From positions 1 to 33,958 of the forward strand of contig CAZMIL010000007.1 of the NCBI GenBank assembly GCA_964566425.1: a stretch of DNA of 33,958 bases, written 5' to 3'. Both the position numbers and the translations under genes were made by a program. This DNA comes from CAZMIL01 sp964566425. Lineage in GTDB: Bacteria > Patescibacteriota > Microgenomatia > UBA1406 > GWC2-37-13. Of the stretch, positions 1 through 7,661 are shown piece by piece. Under the pieces are notes generated by a model. It saw only the letters and a program-made list of their open reading frames with translations. It searched no databases and had not been told where the DNA came from. Numbering within the stretch: the stretch's first letter is position 1; each line of letters starts with the position of its first letter.

Positions 1-819
1 GCTCCTTGTTGTATAACAGTGCTTCTTCCAACATATTTTGCCTCTATTTTCAAGGAAAAAAGCAAGGTATTTATTATGACCTTTATTTATTTTTTAGGTC
101 TTCTAGCAGTCTTTGTTCCCATTGGTCTGGGATTTACGATTTTAACTCAATCCTTTCTTCAATTTCATAATGCCATATTTATTGGCGGAGGAATTTTTCT
201 CCTATTGTTGGGTATAGTTTTAACCGTGGGTTACAAATTTCCTTTACCTGTATTGGCTCATCCTGAACTTAAAAAATACGATGTATTTTCTGTCTTTGGC
301 CTAGGAGTTTTTTCTGCAATTGCGACTACCTGTTGTGCTCCGGTACTTGCAGGAGTTCTGGCACTTTCCGCCTTGCCAGGATCTTATATTTTAGGTGCTA
401 TTTACACGTTGACCTATGTTTTGGGAATGGTAACACCTCTATTCATCTTAGCGGCATTTTTGGATAAGGCCAACTTTACCCAAAAGTTTCTTGCTTTTAG
501 AAAGCCGATAACTTTCAAAATATTTAAGTTTAAAATCACTAATACGATTGCAAATCTTTTTTCGGGGCTTATATTCCTCGTTTTAGGAATTGTCGTTATT
601 TATCTTGGTTTTACCAATAAGCTGGCTATGCGAAATTCATATCAACTCAAAATCAATCTCTTTATGGCAGATATAATCAAGCGGATTGGACAATATACCA
701 GAGTTTTGCCGGAACCAATTTGGGCAATGATTTTTGTAGGAATTTTTACTATAATTATCATTATTTCAATCAAGCAATTAGTTACTATGAAGAATAATAA
801 GGAGGTGAATGACGCATGA
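1..819 (+). CDS. CcdA/DsbD-like thiol-disulfide transmembrane protein (5' partial)
   Basis: The reading frame is open from the first base, so the start lies outside the window; 272 residues are visible. The protein is almost entirely hydrophobic with about six or seven membrane segments. It has the two half-repeats typical of the CcdA/DsbD membrane domain: an APCC motif at the visible N-terminus, matching the usual SPC of helix 1, and TTCCAPVL around residues 109-116, matching the usual TPCxGPVL. Members of this family move electrons from cytoplasmic thioredoxin across the membrane to extracellular thiol proteins. Both conserved cysteines are followed by a second cysteine, which is unusual. 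A C-terminal extra helix follows the core. Its stop overlaps the start of the peroxiredoxin-like gene (ATGA, 816-819), so the two are co-translated and probably work as donor and acceptor. The family call is good; the exact partner is inferred. Confidence 0.8.
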   Translation, partial: APCCITVLLPTYFASIFKEKSKVFIMTFIYFLGLLAVFVPIGLGFTILTQSFLQFHNAIFIGGGIFLLLLGIVLTVGYKFPLPVLAHPELKKYDVFSVFGLGVFSAIATTCCAPVLAGVLALSALPGSYILGAIYTLTYVLGMVTPLFILAAFLDKANFTQKFLAFRKPITFKIFKFKITNTIANLFSGLIFLVLGIVVIYLGFTNKLAMRNSYQLKINLFMADIIKRIGQYTRVLPEPIWAMIFVGIFTIIIIISIKQLVTMKNNKEVNDA

Positions 820-1463
820 ACTCAAAAGAAAAAGTTTTTGTACTGTCAGTCATAGCTGCAATAGTATTAGTTATTGTCGTAGTGGTCGCAAAAACAGGTA
901 CGGGAAGCCAAGGAACAGAGCAAGCATCCGCAGCCGCAGCATCATCATCAAATGATTCAATGCATGCACCAAACCCAGCAGATTCGAGTATTTTTGATAA
1001 CCTAATTGGTAAGAGCGCACCTGATTTCACTTTACCGAGTTATGGAGGTAAGCAGGTCAGTTTAAAGGATTTCAGAGGCCAGAATGTGCTTCTATTTTTT
1101 AATGAGGGCTTGATGTGTTATCCGGCCTGCTGGAACCAGATTGTTGCTTTTGGCAAAGACAGTAAGGTTTTCGCGGCTAAAAATACCGTTATCCTTAATA
1201 TTACAGTCGATTCAAAAGACGACTGGAAGCAAGCAATAGCAAAAATGCCGGAACTGGCAGGGAATACAGTATTACTGGATACCAACAAAGTAGTTTCTAA
1301 TCTTTATGGGGTTTTAAGTCTAAATTCTTCTATGCATCGTGGGCAACTTCCCGGTCATACATATATCTTGATCGATAAAAAAGGTATTGTCCGATTTGTG
1401 AAGGATGATGATCAGATGGCGATTCGAAACCAGGAGTTATTGTCTGAAGTAGCAAAACTTTGA
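816..1463 (+). CDS. Membrane-anchored peroxiredoxin/thioredoxin-fold (AhpC/TSA-like) protein
   Basis: 215 aa. Residues 7-25 form an N-terminal membrane anchor, residues 27-58 are an Ala/Ser-rich linker, and a thioredoxin-fold domain begins near residue 62 (GKSAPDFTLPSYGGKQVSL, the usual AhpC/TSA opening). The active-site region has C101-YPA-C105 followed by WNQ. C105 aligns best with the peroxidatic Cys of AhpC/TSA proteins and C101 is a possible resolving partner. The domain should lie outside the cell and reduce peroxides or protein disulfides, with electrons from the CcdA-like protein encoded just upstream. The ATG at 816 is supported by GGAGGTG at 801-807, one of the few clear Shine-Dalgarno sites in the window, and by the 4-bp overlap. 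Peroxidase versus disulfide reductase activity cannot be decided from sequence. Confidence 0.8.
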   Translation: MNSKEKVFVLSVIAAIVLVIVVVVAKTGTGSQGTEQASAAAASSSNDSMHAPNPADSSIFDNLIGKSAPDFTLPSYGGKQVSLKDFRGQNVLLFFNEGLMCYPACWNQIVAFGKDSKVFAAKNTVILNITVDSKDDWKQAIAKMPELAGNTVLLDTNKVVSNLYGVLSLNSSMHRGQLPGHTYILIDKKGIVRFVKDDDQMAIRNQELLSEVAKL

Positions 1464-1487
1464 GCTTTTGTTCATAGAGATCCTAAA

Positions 1488-1524
1488 CTCTTACCTATGT
1501 AAGAGATATGGTGAGACTCTTTTT
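1488..1524 (+). terminator. Hairpin followed by a T-run, possible terminator after the peroxiredoxin-like gene
   Basis: CTCTTAC (1488-1494), a 4-nt loop, and GTAAGAG (1499-1505) form a perfect 7-bp stem 24 nt after the stop codon. A T-run lies at about 1518-1524, roughly 12 nt past the stem, which is farther than in a classical intrinsic terminator. A second pairing between AAGAG (1501-1505) and CTCTT (1517-1521) would place the stem directly on the T-run. The rest of the 160-bp convergent gap (1464-1623) shows only an AAGGAGG at 1525-1531 with no start codon behind it. Confidence 0.35.
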
Positions 1525-1623
1525 AAGGAGGTTATAAGGCTAAAAATAGTATTTACCGTTAATAAGTAACTATTCTGAGCTGAGCGGTATTCTATTTGCA
1601 TAATCTCCCAAAAAGTAAAAGTG

Positions 1624-3408
1624 TTATTGCTCGAATTGAACAAAATCTTCATCTAGTAAGAACCGCGATTTCATGGCGTAATTTCTGCGGCCAAAAATAA
1701 ACCGCTTTCGTGCATTTGTAATATATAATCGTTCTCGAGCTCGAGTTATTCCTACATAGAACAATCTTCTTTCTTCTTCTAGTTGGAAGTGGTCGTTGGA
1801 TGAGCGGGAATGGGGCAGTATCCCCTCTTCAACCCCGATAATAAAGATACAGTCAAACTCCAAACCTTTCGCTTGGTGCAAGGTCATTAAGCTTACACCA
1901 TCTTTTTTACCATACTTCTTTTCATCTTCAAAATATTCGGATTCTACTAAAGCAATTTGTTCTAAAAAGTCAATTAGTTTGGGAAAGCGAATAGCTACCG
2001 ATTTTAACTCGCGAATATTTTCCAAACGACTATAATCCTCTTCGTCTTTAGGATCATATAAAGATAAATAACCGGTGGTTTGAAATATCTTTTCGATCAA
2101 CTCTTCAGTTGTGGTCTGATCCTTTTCCTCACTCAGTTTCTCATAAATCTCTTTGAATTTATTCCAACGAATTTTCCCTAACTTCTGCAAGCGTTCTTTA
2201 GCCACTCTTTCATGCGGATTAATTAACAATCTTAAATAAGCGAGGACATCTTTGATTTCTTTGCGCTCATAAAATCTTGTGCCCCCAATCAGCACGTAAG
2301 GAATGCCATAGTGAAGCAAAGCTTCCTCCATAATTCTTGATTGGGCATTAGTTCGATAGAGCACGGCTATTTGTGAAAGCTTATGGTTCACGTTTAATTT
2401 TTGTATTTCTCCAGTAACAAATAAAGCTTCTTCCTGTTCATTTTCGACTTCTAAAGAAATAATTTCGTCGCCCACGCCTTTGTTGGTTGTTAAATGGAGA
2501 ACGGGATGGGTAGTATTTTTAGTGATAATTGAAAAAGCAAAATCTAAGATATTTTGTGTCGAGCGATAGTTAGTTTCGAGATGGAAAGTTTTAGTCTGAG
2601 GGAAGTCTTTCTGCAATTTTTGTAAATTACCGATATCGGCGCCTCGCCAAGAATAAATACTTTGAGCAAAATCCCCTACCACAGTTAAATTTTTATCTTT
2701 TTCTGCAAGCAATTTAGTCAATTGATATTGCGCAATATTTGTGTCTTGAAATTCATCAACCAAAAAGTAACGATAGCGGTTTTGATATTTTTCTTTGACT
2801 TGATGATCAAAGGTCAACAGCTCTATTGCTTTGATCAGTAAATCGTCGAAGTCAAGAGCTTTATTTTCCTTGAGTTCTTCCTGGTATTGTTTATAAACTA
2901 GAGAAGTCTCTGGAGCGGCATAATCGGAAAAAATTTCCAAAAATTTATCAGGTCCGATCATTTGATTTTTACAAGCGGAAATTCTGTTTAAATAGTAAGA
3001 TGGTGTGAATTTTCCGAGATTATTGTTCTTAAGAATGCTTCTGATTATTTGCAATTGATCACTCTCATCAAAAATGTTGAAATTTTGGTCAAGACCTATT
3101 TTTTCACCATTAATACGTAAAAGGCGGGCACAGAAGGAATGAAAAGTGCCAATAAATCCTAGTCTTTCACTCCTGGGGAGTTGATTGGCTATCCTTTCAC
3201 GCATTTCATTAGCCGCTTTATTGGTGAAAGTGATCATTACAATTGAGGAGGCTGAGAGGTGTTGATTGATGATCAAATTTAGAACTTTATAGATTAAGAC
3301 GCGGGTTTTCCCCGAGCCGGCTCCAGCCAGAATAATAGACGGTCCGTGGACTTGCCCCACCGCCTCTTCCTGTTGTGGATTTAAACCATTGAAGATAGAC
3401 GAGCGCAT
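1624..3408 (-). CDS. UvrD/PcrA-type superfamily 1A DNA helicase, compact form
   Basis: 594 aa, against about 720 for E. coli UvrD or PcrA. It is an ATP-driven 3'-5' DNA helicase that acts in repair and replication restart. All SF1A motifs are present: Q-motif LNPQQEEAV, Walker A GAGSGKT (29-35), Ia ITFTNKAANEMRERI, II DEFQDTN, III GDFAQSIYSWRGA, IV ETNYRST, V LMTLHQAKGLEFD, VI EERRLFYVGITRARERLYI. After the conserved INP that follows motif IV, the usual N-x-P-x-RGIG segment of the 2B subdomain is absent and the sequence goes directly to a short helical stretch ending in SRLENIRELK. The protein ends at SRFLLDE, so the C-terminal Tudor-like tail of PcrA is absent too. The ATG at 3408 lies only 20 bp from the divergent tpiA start. 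The helicase class is certain; UvrD versus PcrA versus Rep is not. Confidence 0.93.
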   Translation of the reverse strand: MRSSIFNGLNPQQEEAVGQVHGPSIILAGAGSGKTRVLIYKVLNLIINQHLSASSIVMITFTNKAANEMRERIANQLPRSERLGFIGTFHSFCARLLRINGEKIGLDQNFNIFDESDQLQIIRSILKNNNLGKFTPSYYLNRISACKNQMIGPDKFLEIFSDYAAPETSLVYKQYQEELKENKALDFDDLLIKAIELLTFDHQVKEKYQNRYRYFLVDEFQDTNIAQYQLTKLLAEKDKNLTVVGDFAQSIYSWRGADIGNLQKLQKDFPQTKTFHLETNYRSTQNILDFAFSIITKNTTHPVLHLTTNKGVGDEIISLEVENEQEEALFVTGEIQKLNVNHKLSQIAVLYRTNAQSRIMEEALLHYGIPYVLIGGTRFYERKEIKDVLAYLRLLINPHERVAKERLQKLGKIRWNKFKEIYEKLSEEKDQTTTEELIEKIFQTTGYLSLYDPKDEEDYSRLENIRELKSVAIRFPKLIDFLEQIALVESEYFEDEKKYGKKDGVSLMTLHQAKGLEFDCIFIIGVEEGILPHSRSSNDHFQLEEERRLFYVGITRARERLYITNARKRFIFGRRNYAMKSRFLLDEDFVQFEQ

Positions 3409-3427
3409 AGCTTATAATCTAATTATA
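3389..3427. promoter_or_regulatory. Compact divergent promoter region between uvrD-like and tpiA genes
   Basis: On the plus strand TTGAAG (3389-3394), an 18-bp spacer and TATAAT (3413-3418) would start transcription near 3425, giving tpiA a leader of only a few nucleotides. On the minus strand TATAAT reads from 3427 to 3422, about 14 nt from the helicase start codon; its -35 is weak. Neither start codon has a Shine-Dalgarno sequence, which agrees with near-leaderless mRNAs. Predicted from sequence only. Confidence 0.5.
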
Positions 3428-3428
3428 A

Positions 3429-4073
3429 ATGAAATATCTAGTTGCTAACTGGAAAGCTCATAAAAGTGTGGAAGAAACAGGGCAGTGGTGGAATATTTTT
3501 AGTCAGAAATATCAAGCAAAGGAGAATTTGCAAATAATTATCGCGCCATCTTTCTCTCATCTTTCTCTAGTTAAAAATTTAATGAGAGGAGTGAAAAATA
3601 TCTCGCTTGCGGCCCAGGACCTTTCTCAATTTAATGAAGGAGACTATACAGGTGAAGTAACAGCAAAAGCGCTACAAGGCCTAGTTGAGTATGTAATTTT
3701 AGGTCATAGTGAACGTAGGCAATATTTTGCGGAAACAAATCAAACAATTGCAAAGAAGGTTGAATTGGCTCACATATACGAGCTAAAAACTATCCTTTGC
3801 TTGCGCGGCAATGAAGATGTATTGATAAGCGGGGTTGAGATGGTAGCCTATGAACCGGTGGGGGCTATTGGGACGGGAAATAATCAGCCATTGAATAAAG
3901 TTTTAGAGTTCAAACAGACCCTTTCACTAGGAGATTCTAAATTTCTCTATGGGGGGAGTGTCAATGATGCAAATCTTAGTGATTATTTGCAGACAGAGCA
4001 AATAGACGGCTTGCTGGTTGGTGGAGCCTCTTTAAATCCGGAGCAATTCTTGCGAATTATCGCTGCAGTATGA
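3429..4073 (+). CDS. tpiA: Triosephosphate isomerase, short form
   Basis: Interconverts dihydroxyacetone phosphate and glyceraldehyde 3-phosphate in the cytoplasm. The substrate-binding and catalytic residues are visible: N7/K9 in ANWKAHKS, H93 in LGHSERR (92-97), E142 in AYEPVGAIGTG (140-150) and the phosphate-binding LYGGSVN (173-179). At 214 aa it is about 35 residues shorter than the usual bacterial enzyme. Most of the loss lies between GHSERR and AYEP, where the conserved GETLEER-type helix is reduced to a few residues, and the usual W in YEPVWAIGTG is G. In length it resembles archaeal enzymes, but the YEPVxAIGTG and YGGSVN motifs are bacterial. It overlaps the LCP gene by 4 bp (ATGA at 4070-4073). 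Confidence 0.92.
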   Translation: MKYLVANWKAHKSVEETGQWWNIFSQKYQAKENLQIIIAPSFSHLSLVKNLMRGVKNISLAAQDLSQFNEGDYTGEVTAKALQGLVEYVILGHSERRQYFAETNQTIAKKVELAHIYELKTILCLRGNEDVLISGVEMVAYEPVGAIGTGNNQPLNKVLEFKQTLSLGDSKFLYGGSVNDANLSDYLQTEQIDGLLVGGASLNPEQFLRIIAAV

Positions 4074-5080
4074 AAGCAAAATCTGCACTGATTATTTTGG
4101 GACTACTGGTTGTTCTTTTAATTATTCTCAGACCCTATTATCTCTTGCTTTCTCAAACTTTTAAAATTTCACCACTCAAAACTCTGCTCTCGTGGGATTC
4201 GATTAGGAAAGTAAATAACCAAACCAATATTTTGATTTTGGGAATTGCCGGCGGGAATCATGATGGACCTACCCTTTCAGATTCTATTCTTGTTGCCAAT
4301 TATGATTTTGGCCGGAATCGCCTGGTGACTCTGGGAATTCCCCGCGATATTTGGAGTTCGACCTTACAAGATAAAATCAATTCTGCCTATGCCTATGGTG
4401 AAGCAAAAGAGAAAGGAGGAGGATTAAAATTAGCCAAAGCGGAAGCTTCCGCAATTATCGGCCAACCAATTCAATATGCAGCCGTGATCAATTTTCAGGG
4501 GTTTAAAGAACTGATCGATTATCTCGGCGGTATAGATGTTAATGTCGAGCGTTCTTTTACTGATAAGAAATATCCAATTGAAGGCAAAGAAAACGATAAT
4601 TGCGGCGGCAATGATCCGGAGTTTTCTTGTCGATACGAGACGATTCGTTTTGATAAGGGAATGACGCACATGAACGGCATAAATGCTCTTATTTTCGTCC
4701 GCTCGAGAAATGCAATCGGGGTGGAGGGTAGTGATTTTGCCAGAACCCAACGAGAGCAAAAAGTTCTGATCGCTGTTAAAACTAAAATTACGGCCATACT
4801 TAAATCTTTTAACATCGCAAAAATACAAGATTTATATCGCTATATAAACCCGATTATTCAGAGAGATATTACTAATCAGCAGGCGGCAATTATCTTCAAA
4901 CAGATCGTTTTTGGAGGAAATTTCCAGCAAGCTAGTTATGCTTTGCCTAGAGAATTTTTTAGCACGCCTGATGTTAGGGTTTATGGAAGTTATATCCTGA
5001 TTCCGGTCAACAATGATTCGAACAGGATCTACAATTATGTTAACTGTCTTTTTAACGGACAAAAAAATTCATGTAATTAA
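4070..5080 (+). CDS. LytR-CpsA-Psr (LCP) family cell-wall glycopolymer ligase
   Basis: 336 aa. A single N-terminal membrane segment (residues 5-27) is followed by an extracellular LCP domain. Family features visible are NILILGIAGG (53-62), TLSDSILVANYD with the metal/phosphate-binding D71, LGIPRD with R92 and D93, INxAYAYG, LIDYLGGIDVNV, and the arginine-rich NALIFVRSRN...DFARTQREQKVL. LCP enzymes move undecaprenyl-linked glycans onto peptidoglycan, which fits the two polysaccharide gene clusters in this window. A Cys pair around NCGGNDPEFSC may form a disulfide. It follows tpiA by a 4-bp overlap and ends convergently with the FN3/Ig-like gene (4-bp overlap at 5077-5080). Confidence 0.9.
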   Translation: MKAKSALIILGLLVVLLIILRPYYLLLSQTFKISPLKTLLSWDSIRKVNNQTNILILGIAGGNHDGPTLSDSILVANYDFGRNRLVTLGIPRDIWSSTLQDKINSAYAYGEAKEKGGGLKLAKAEASAIIGQPIQYAAVINFQGFKELIDYLGGIDVNVERSFTDKKYPIEGKENDNCGGNDPEFSCRYETIRFDKGMTHMNGINALIFVRSRNAIGVEGSDFARTQREQKVLIAVKTKITAILKSFNIAKIQDLYRYINPIIQRDITNQQAAIIFKQIVFGGNFQQASYALPREFFSTPDVRVYGSYILIPVNNDSNRIYNYVNCLFNGQKNSCN

Positions 5081-6360
5081 AATAATATGAGCAGACCCAA
5101 ACCGAACAAAACTAGTACGGCACTAGAGAGTCCGATATAAGTATAGTCACTGCCGGCCACCGGTAGAGTTGGAGTTACAGATTGCGGTGGTGTCGGTGTA
5201 ACTGAAATTGAAAGAGTAGGCGTTGGTGTGTTGGTGGGGGTAGCCGAGCTGGTTGCCTCTCCTAAAACTTGTTCTCCACTTTTGGCAATCGTAAAGTTTC
5301 TAACAATAGTTATGTTTTTATTGTTGGTATCTGTTGTTTGTAAAATAACTTGATGCGGCCCAGCCGTCAATTCTTGTTCTAAACTAACTTGCCAAATTCC
5401 GTTATTGTTGGACTTTGCTTGAATATAGGTTGCGGAATTACCCTCAGTGATTTTAACGGTTAAATTACGATTGGGAAGAGCTTTTCCCTTAATTAAAGGT
5501 TTTCCAGCCGAGATGATCGCATTTTCTTTAGGAAAAATAATGTCGACTGGTGAGGAAACTTGAGTTCGACTTGTTATTGCAGATAATACGTTATTATTTT
5601 GTTTGGTGAGATCGTAATCTTTGCCGATGATTATAGGTTTACTAAGCGGATTGAGAGAGTTTAATTTGGCATTGATACGTGATATTTTTCCGGACTCATC
5701 AATTATTTTCAATTGTAGATCTTCGTTTTGCGAAAGAGTTTTGGTTTGTAAAGTTTTTTTATCAATAATATAGTTAAGCGGGATAAGCCACTCGCCAGAG
5801 CTTTTTGAAAGCGCAGCCAGAGAATAAGCTTTATCAATCGCAAGAAAAACTATTGCATTTTCTAGCGGTTGATTTTTTTGATCGAAAATTTTTCCATATA
5901 TTGGTTGAAGGTTATTGATATTAATTTTGCTACTGACTGTTTTAAATGTAAAAGGTTGTCCGTTATCCTCTTCAATGAGTTTATTATCGACAACATATTT
6001 ATAAAAATATTGGCTATTTTCTTGGAGGTTTTTGAGGATAGCATAGTGGTAAAGATATTTTTTTTGCGCTTGTGCACCATCTTTTTCATCTTTGGCTATT
6101 TGATCTAACTGGCGCTGATTGATCCCATAAATTATCCAACCGCTTCTTGATTGATCGGTTTGCCAAAAAATTGTTGCTTGATTGGGATAAAGATTAACAA
6201 TCTCTTGACGAACAATCTCTTTCTTTGAAGCCCGTGAATAATTAGGAATTTTCAGAAAAAATGTGGCAATAAAAAAGATAACCACCGCAACGGCGAGAAA
6301 AGAAATAACGGTTGGGATTTTGATTTCGCGCTGGCTGGTAAATAAATCGCTATAAGCCAT
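5077..6360 (-). CDS. Surface protein with FN3-like, carboxypeptidase-regulatory-like and Ig-like domains, C-terminal LPVAGS-TM
   Basis: 427 aa. Order seen: N-terminal membrane segment (about 17-39); an FN3/purple-acid-phosphatase-N-like domain (about 45-140, with ATIFWQTDQSRSGWIIYG); a carboxypeptidase-regulatory-like domain (about 153-240, IYGKIFDQKNQPLENAIVFL); a bacterial Ig-like domain (about 265-355, IKGKALPNRNLTVKI); a Pro/Thr/Ser linker (about 370-398); LPVAGS at 399-404; and a final hydrophobic helix that runs to the last residue. The end resembles a sortase-type sorting signal without the positive tail. It is the last gene of the minus-strand block after pilN, pilO and a 61-aa membrane protein, so it may be an accessory part of a pilus-like system or simply a co-transcribed surface protein. 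No catalytic motif is seen. The domain calls are by pattern. Confidence 0.75.
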   Translation of the reverse strand: MAYSDLFTSQREIKIPTVISFLAVAVVIFFIATFFLKIPNYSRASKKEIVRQEIVNLYPNQATIFWQTDQSRSGWIIYGINQRQLDQIAKDEKDGAQAQKKYLYHYAILKNLQENSQYFYKYVVDNKLIEEDNGQPFTFKTVSSKININNLQPIYGKIFDQKNQPLENAIVFLAIDKAYSLAALSKSSGEWLIPLNYIIDKKTLQTKTLSQNEDLQLKIIDESGKISRINAKLNSLNPLSKPIIIGKDYDLTKQNNNVLSAITSRTQVSSPVDIIFPKENAIISAGKPLIKGKALPNRNLTVKITEGNSATYIQAKSNNNGIWQVSLEQELTAGPHQVILQTTDTNNKNITIVRNFTIAKSGEQVLGEATSSATPTNTPTPTLSISVTPTPPQSVTPTLPVAGSDYTYIGLSSAVLVLFGLGLLILF

Positions 6361-6546
6361 TTACTTTACTCGAGAATTTAAAATATCTAAAACGCTCTGA
6401 TCAATGCTGTATTGTTTTGTGGGGGGGATGGAAATATTGAACTTAGAATGCTCAAGATCTCGAGCATGGAGAACATCAGAAACAACCCAGGCAATAACAG
6501 TTAGAAAGATGGTGATAGCTAAAACTAAAATTTCCTTACGGTTCAT
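6361..6546 (-). CDS. Small single-pass membrane protein in the pilNO gene group
   Basis: 61 aa. A short basic N-terminus (MNRKE) is followed by one strong membrane helix (about residues 6-25, VLAITIFLTVIAWVVSDVL) and a polar tail. There are no cysteines and I recognise no family. It lies one base after pilO and directly abuts the start of the FN3/Ig-like protein, so it is almost certainly translated as part of the same operon. By position it could stand where PilP sits in pilMNOP clusters, but it has no lipobox or HR domain to support that. It is real by context: tight spacing and codon-neutral packing. Confidence 0.65.
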   Translation of the reverse strand: MNRKEILVLAITIFLTVIAWVVSDVLHARDLEHSKFNISIPPTKQYSIDQSVLDILNSRVK

Positions 6547-6547
6547 T

Positions 6548-7135
6548 TTATAAATAGTAGCCGTCGATCTCCATTAAAACTTTTAACTGCGAACTTTGCG
6601 ATGATTCCTCGACTTCTCTGGCAATAGACAGTTGTTTGACGTATTTTAATCTCCGCTGTTTTGACAGATCCTTAATGAAGTTCATTAAATTGTCAAAAGT
6701 AGTAGTAGCGTTAACGTTGATTACAATCTGTTGAGTCCTTTGACCGGCAGTTTGTACTAAATTGACTTCGCCAATAGTTATATCTGAGAAATTGATAGAG
6801 TTGTCACTGCCGGCTTTTTCAATATCGCTGATTAATTTATTGATCGTAGGGCTATCCGGCATTGCATCATTGATTAAATAAAGTTGGTCGCGTGCGTTTT
6901 CCAGGGTCGCTTGATTGACTACAATGTTTGATACGACCTGTTCGTATTGGTCATTTAACCTTTGAAGATCATTATATTGTTGTCGTAATGAGATTGCCGT
7001 AGTTAGAGAAGGCCTAATTGCAAAAATTATAAAAATGGAAAAAATTAAGAAAAAAACAGTGATATAGGTATAATCTTTTCCTTTTTTTGAACGCAATTTA
7101 TTTAAAAGATTTATGACTGCACGTGGTTTATCCAT
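6548..7135 (-). CDS. pilO: PilO-like type IV pilus inner-membrane alignment protein
   Basis: 195 aa. A basic cytoplasmic N-terminus (to about residue 22) is followed by one membrane segment (about 24-45), a coiled-coil stretch (about 50-85, LRQQYNDLQRLNDQYEQVVSN) and a ferredoxin-like C-terminal domain containing DAMPDSPTINKLISDIEKAGSDNSI, which closely resembles the PilO consensus (P-x4-ip-lL-x-l-...a...gl). PilO dimerises with PilN to link the cytoplasmic ATPase to the pilus base. It follows pilN after a single base, which supports the PilN-PilO pair. Length and topology match the family. Confidence 0.78.
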   Translation of the reverse strand: MDKPRAVINLLNKLRSKKGKDYTYITVFFLIFSIFIIFAIRPSLTTAISLRQQYNDLQRLNDQYEQVVSNIVVNQATLENARDQLYLINDAMPDSPTINKLISDIEKAGSDNSINFSDITIGEVNLVQTAGQRTQQIVINVNATTTFDNLMNFIKDLSKQRRLKYVKQLSIAREVEESSQSSQLKVLMEIDGYYL

Positions 7136-7136
7136 A

Positions 7137-7661
7137 TTAGTCTTTAAATCCGCCTAATTCTAGAGTGAACAAATAGCCAGTTTCGGTTTTCTTGATCGTC
7201 GAGATGTTTACAGCTGCGAATTTTCCGTCACTTTTAAGTCTACTATAAAACAGTTGAACATCTCTAGGTGTTGTCGACGCTCCAATAAGCGTTAATTTAT
7301 CACTGTCGAACAGTAGTTGATTAAGAGTTGCCGAAGCAGGAAATTGCGATAAAACATAGTCAAAAAGACGTTGTTCTGAAGTTTGTTGACCAATGACTTT
7401 TTTGATTTGAGTGATTTGATTATCGACCTTCTTAACCTCAGTAAGCAACGGACTGACTGTTTTAACAATCTCTTTTTTTTGATTAACTGATTCTTGCAGA
7501 TCGATAATATTCTGGTCGATACTAAAGCGATAAAACAAAACTGCAATAACTACGAGTTGAGTTATAACTAGAATATAGCGTAGATAAGTGAGAAAAAAAT
7601 AGACTACCCCTTCAAAAAGATCTCTTTCCCTTTCGCCAATTAAATTAATGTCGTACCTCAT
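7137..7661 (-). CDS. pilN: PilN-like type IV pilus assembly protein
   Basis: 174 aa. The N-terminal peptide RYDINLIGERERD matches the conserved INLLP-type peptide that binds PilM in pilus systems. A membrane segment (about 25-48), a coiled coil with NQKKEIVKTVSPLLTEVKKVDNQI and an RNF-like domain ending in FTLELGGF follow. It starts on the stop codon of rpsT (TAATG). No pilM, pilT or pilin gene is present in the window, so the rest of the machine must be encoded elsewhere. GspL/GspM-like proteins have a similar layout, but the N-terminal peptide favours PilN. Confidence 0.78.
   Translation of the reverse strand: MRYDINLIGERERDLFEGVVYFFLTYLRYILVITQLVVIAVLFYRFSIDQNIIDLQESVNQKKEIVKTVSPLLTEVKKVDNQITQIKKVIGQQTSEQRLFDYVLSQFPASATLNQLLFDSDKLTLIGASTTPRDVQLFYSRLKSDGKFAAVNISTIKKTETGYLFTLELGGFKD

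Noticed and set aside
785..1030. Minus-strand 81-aa ORF
   Set aside because: Overlaps the well-supported peroxiredoxin-like gene; its composition comes from the Ala/Ser linker on the other strand.
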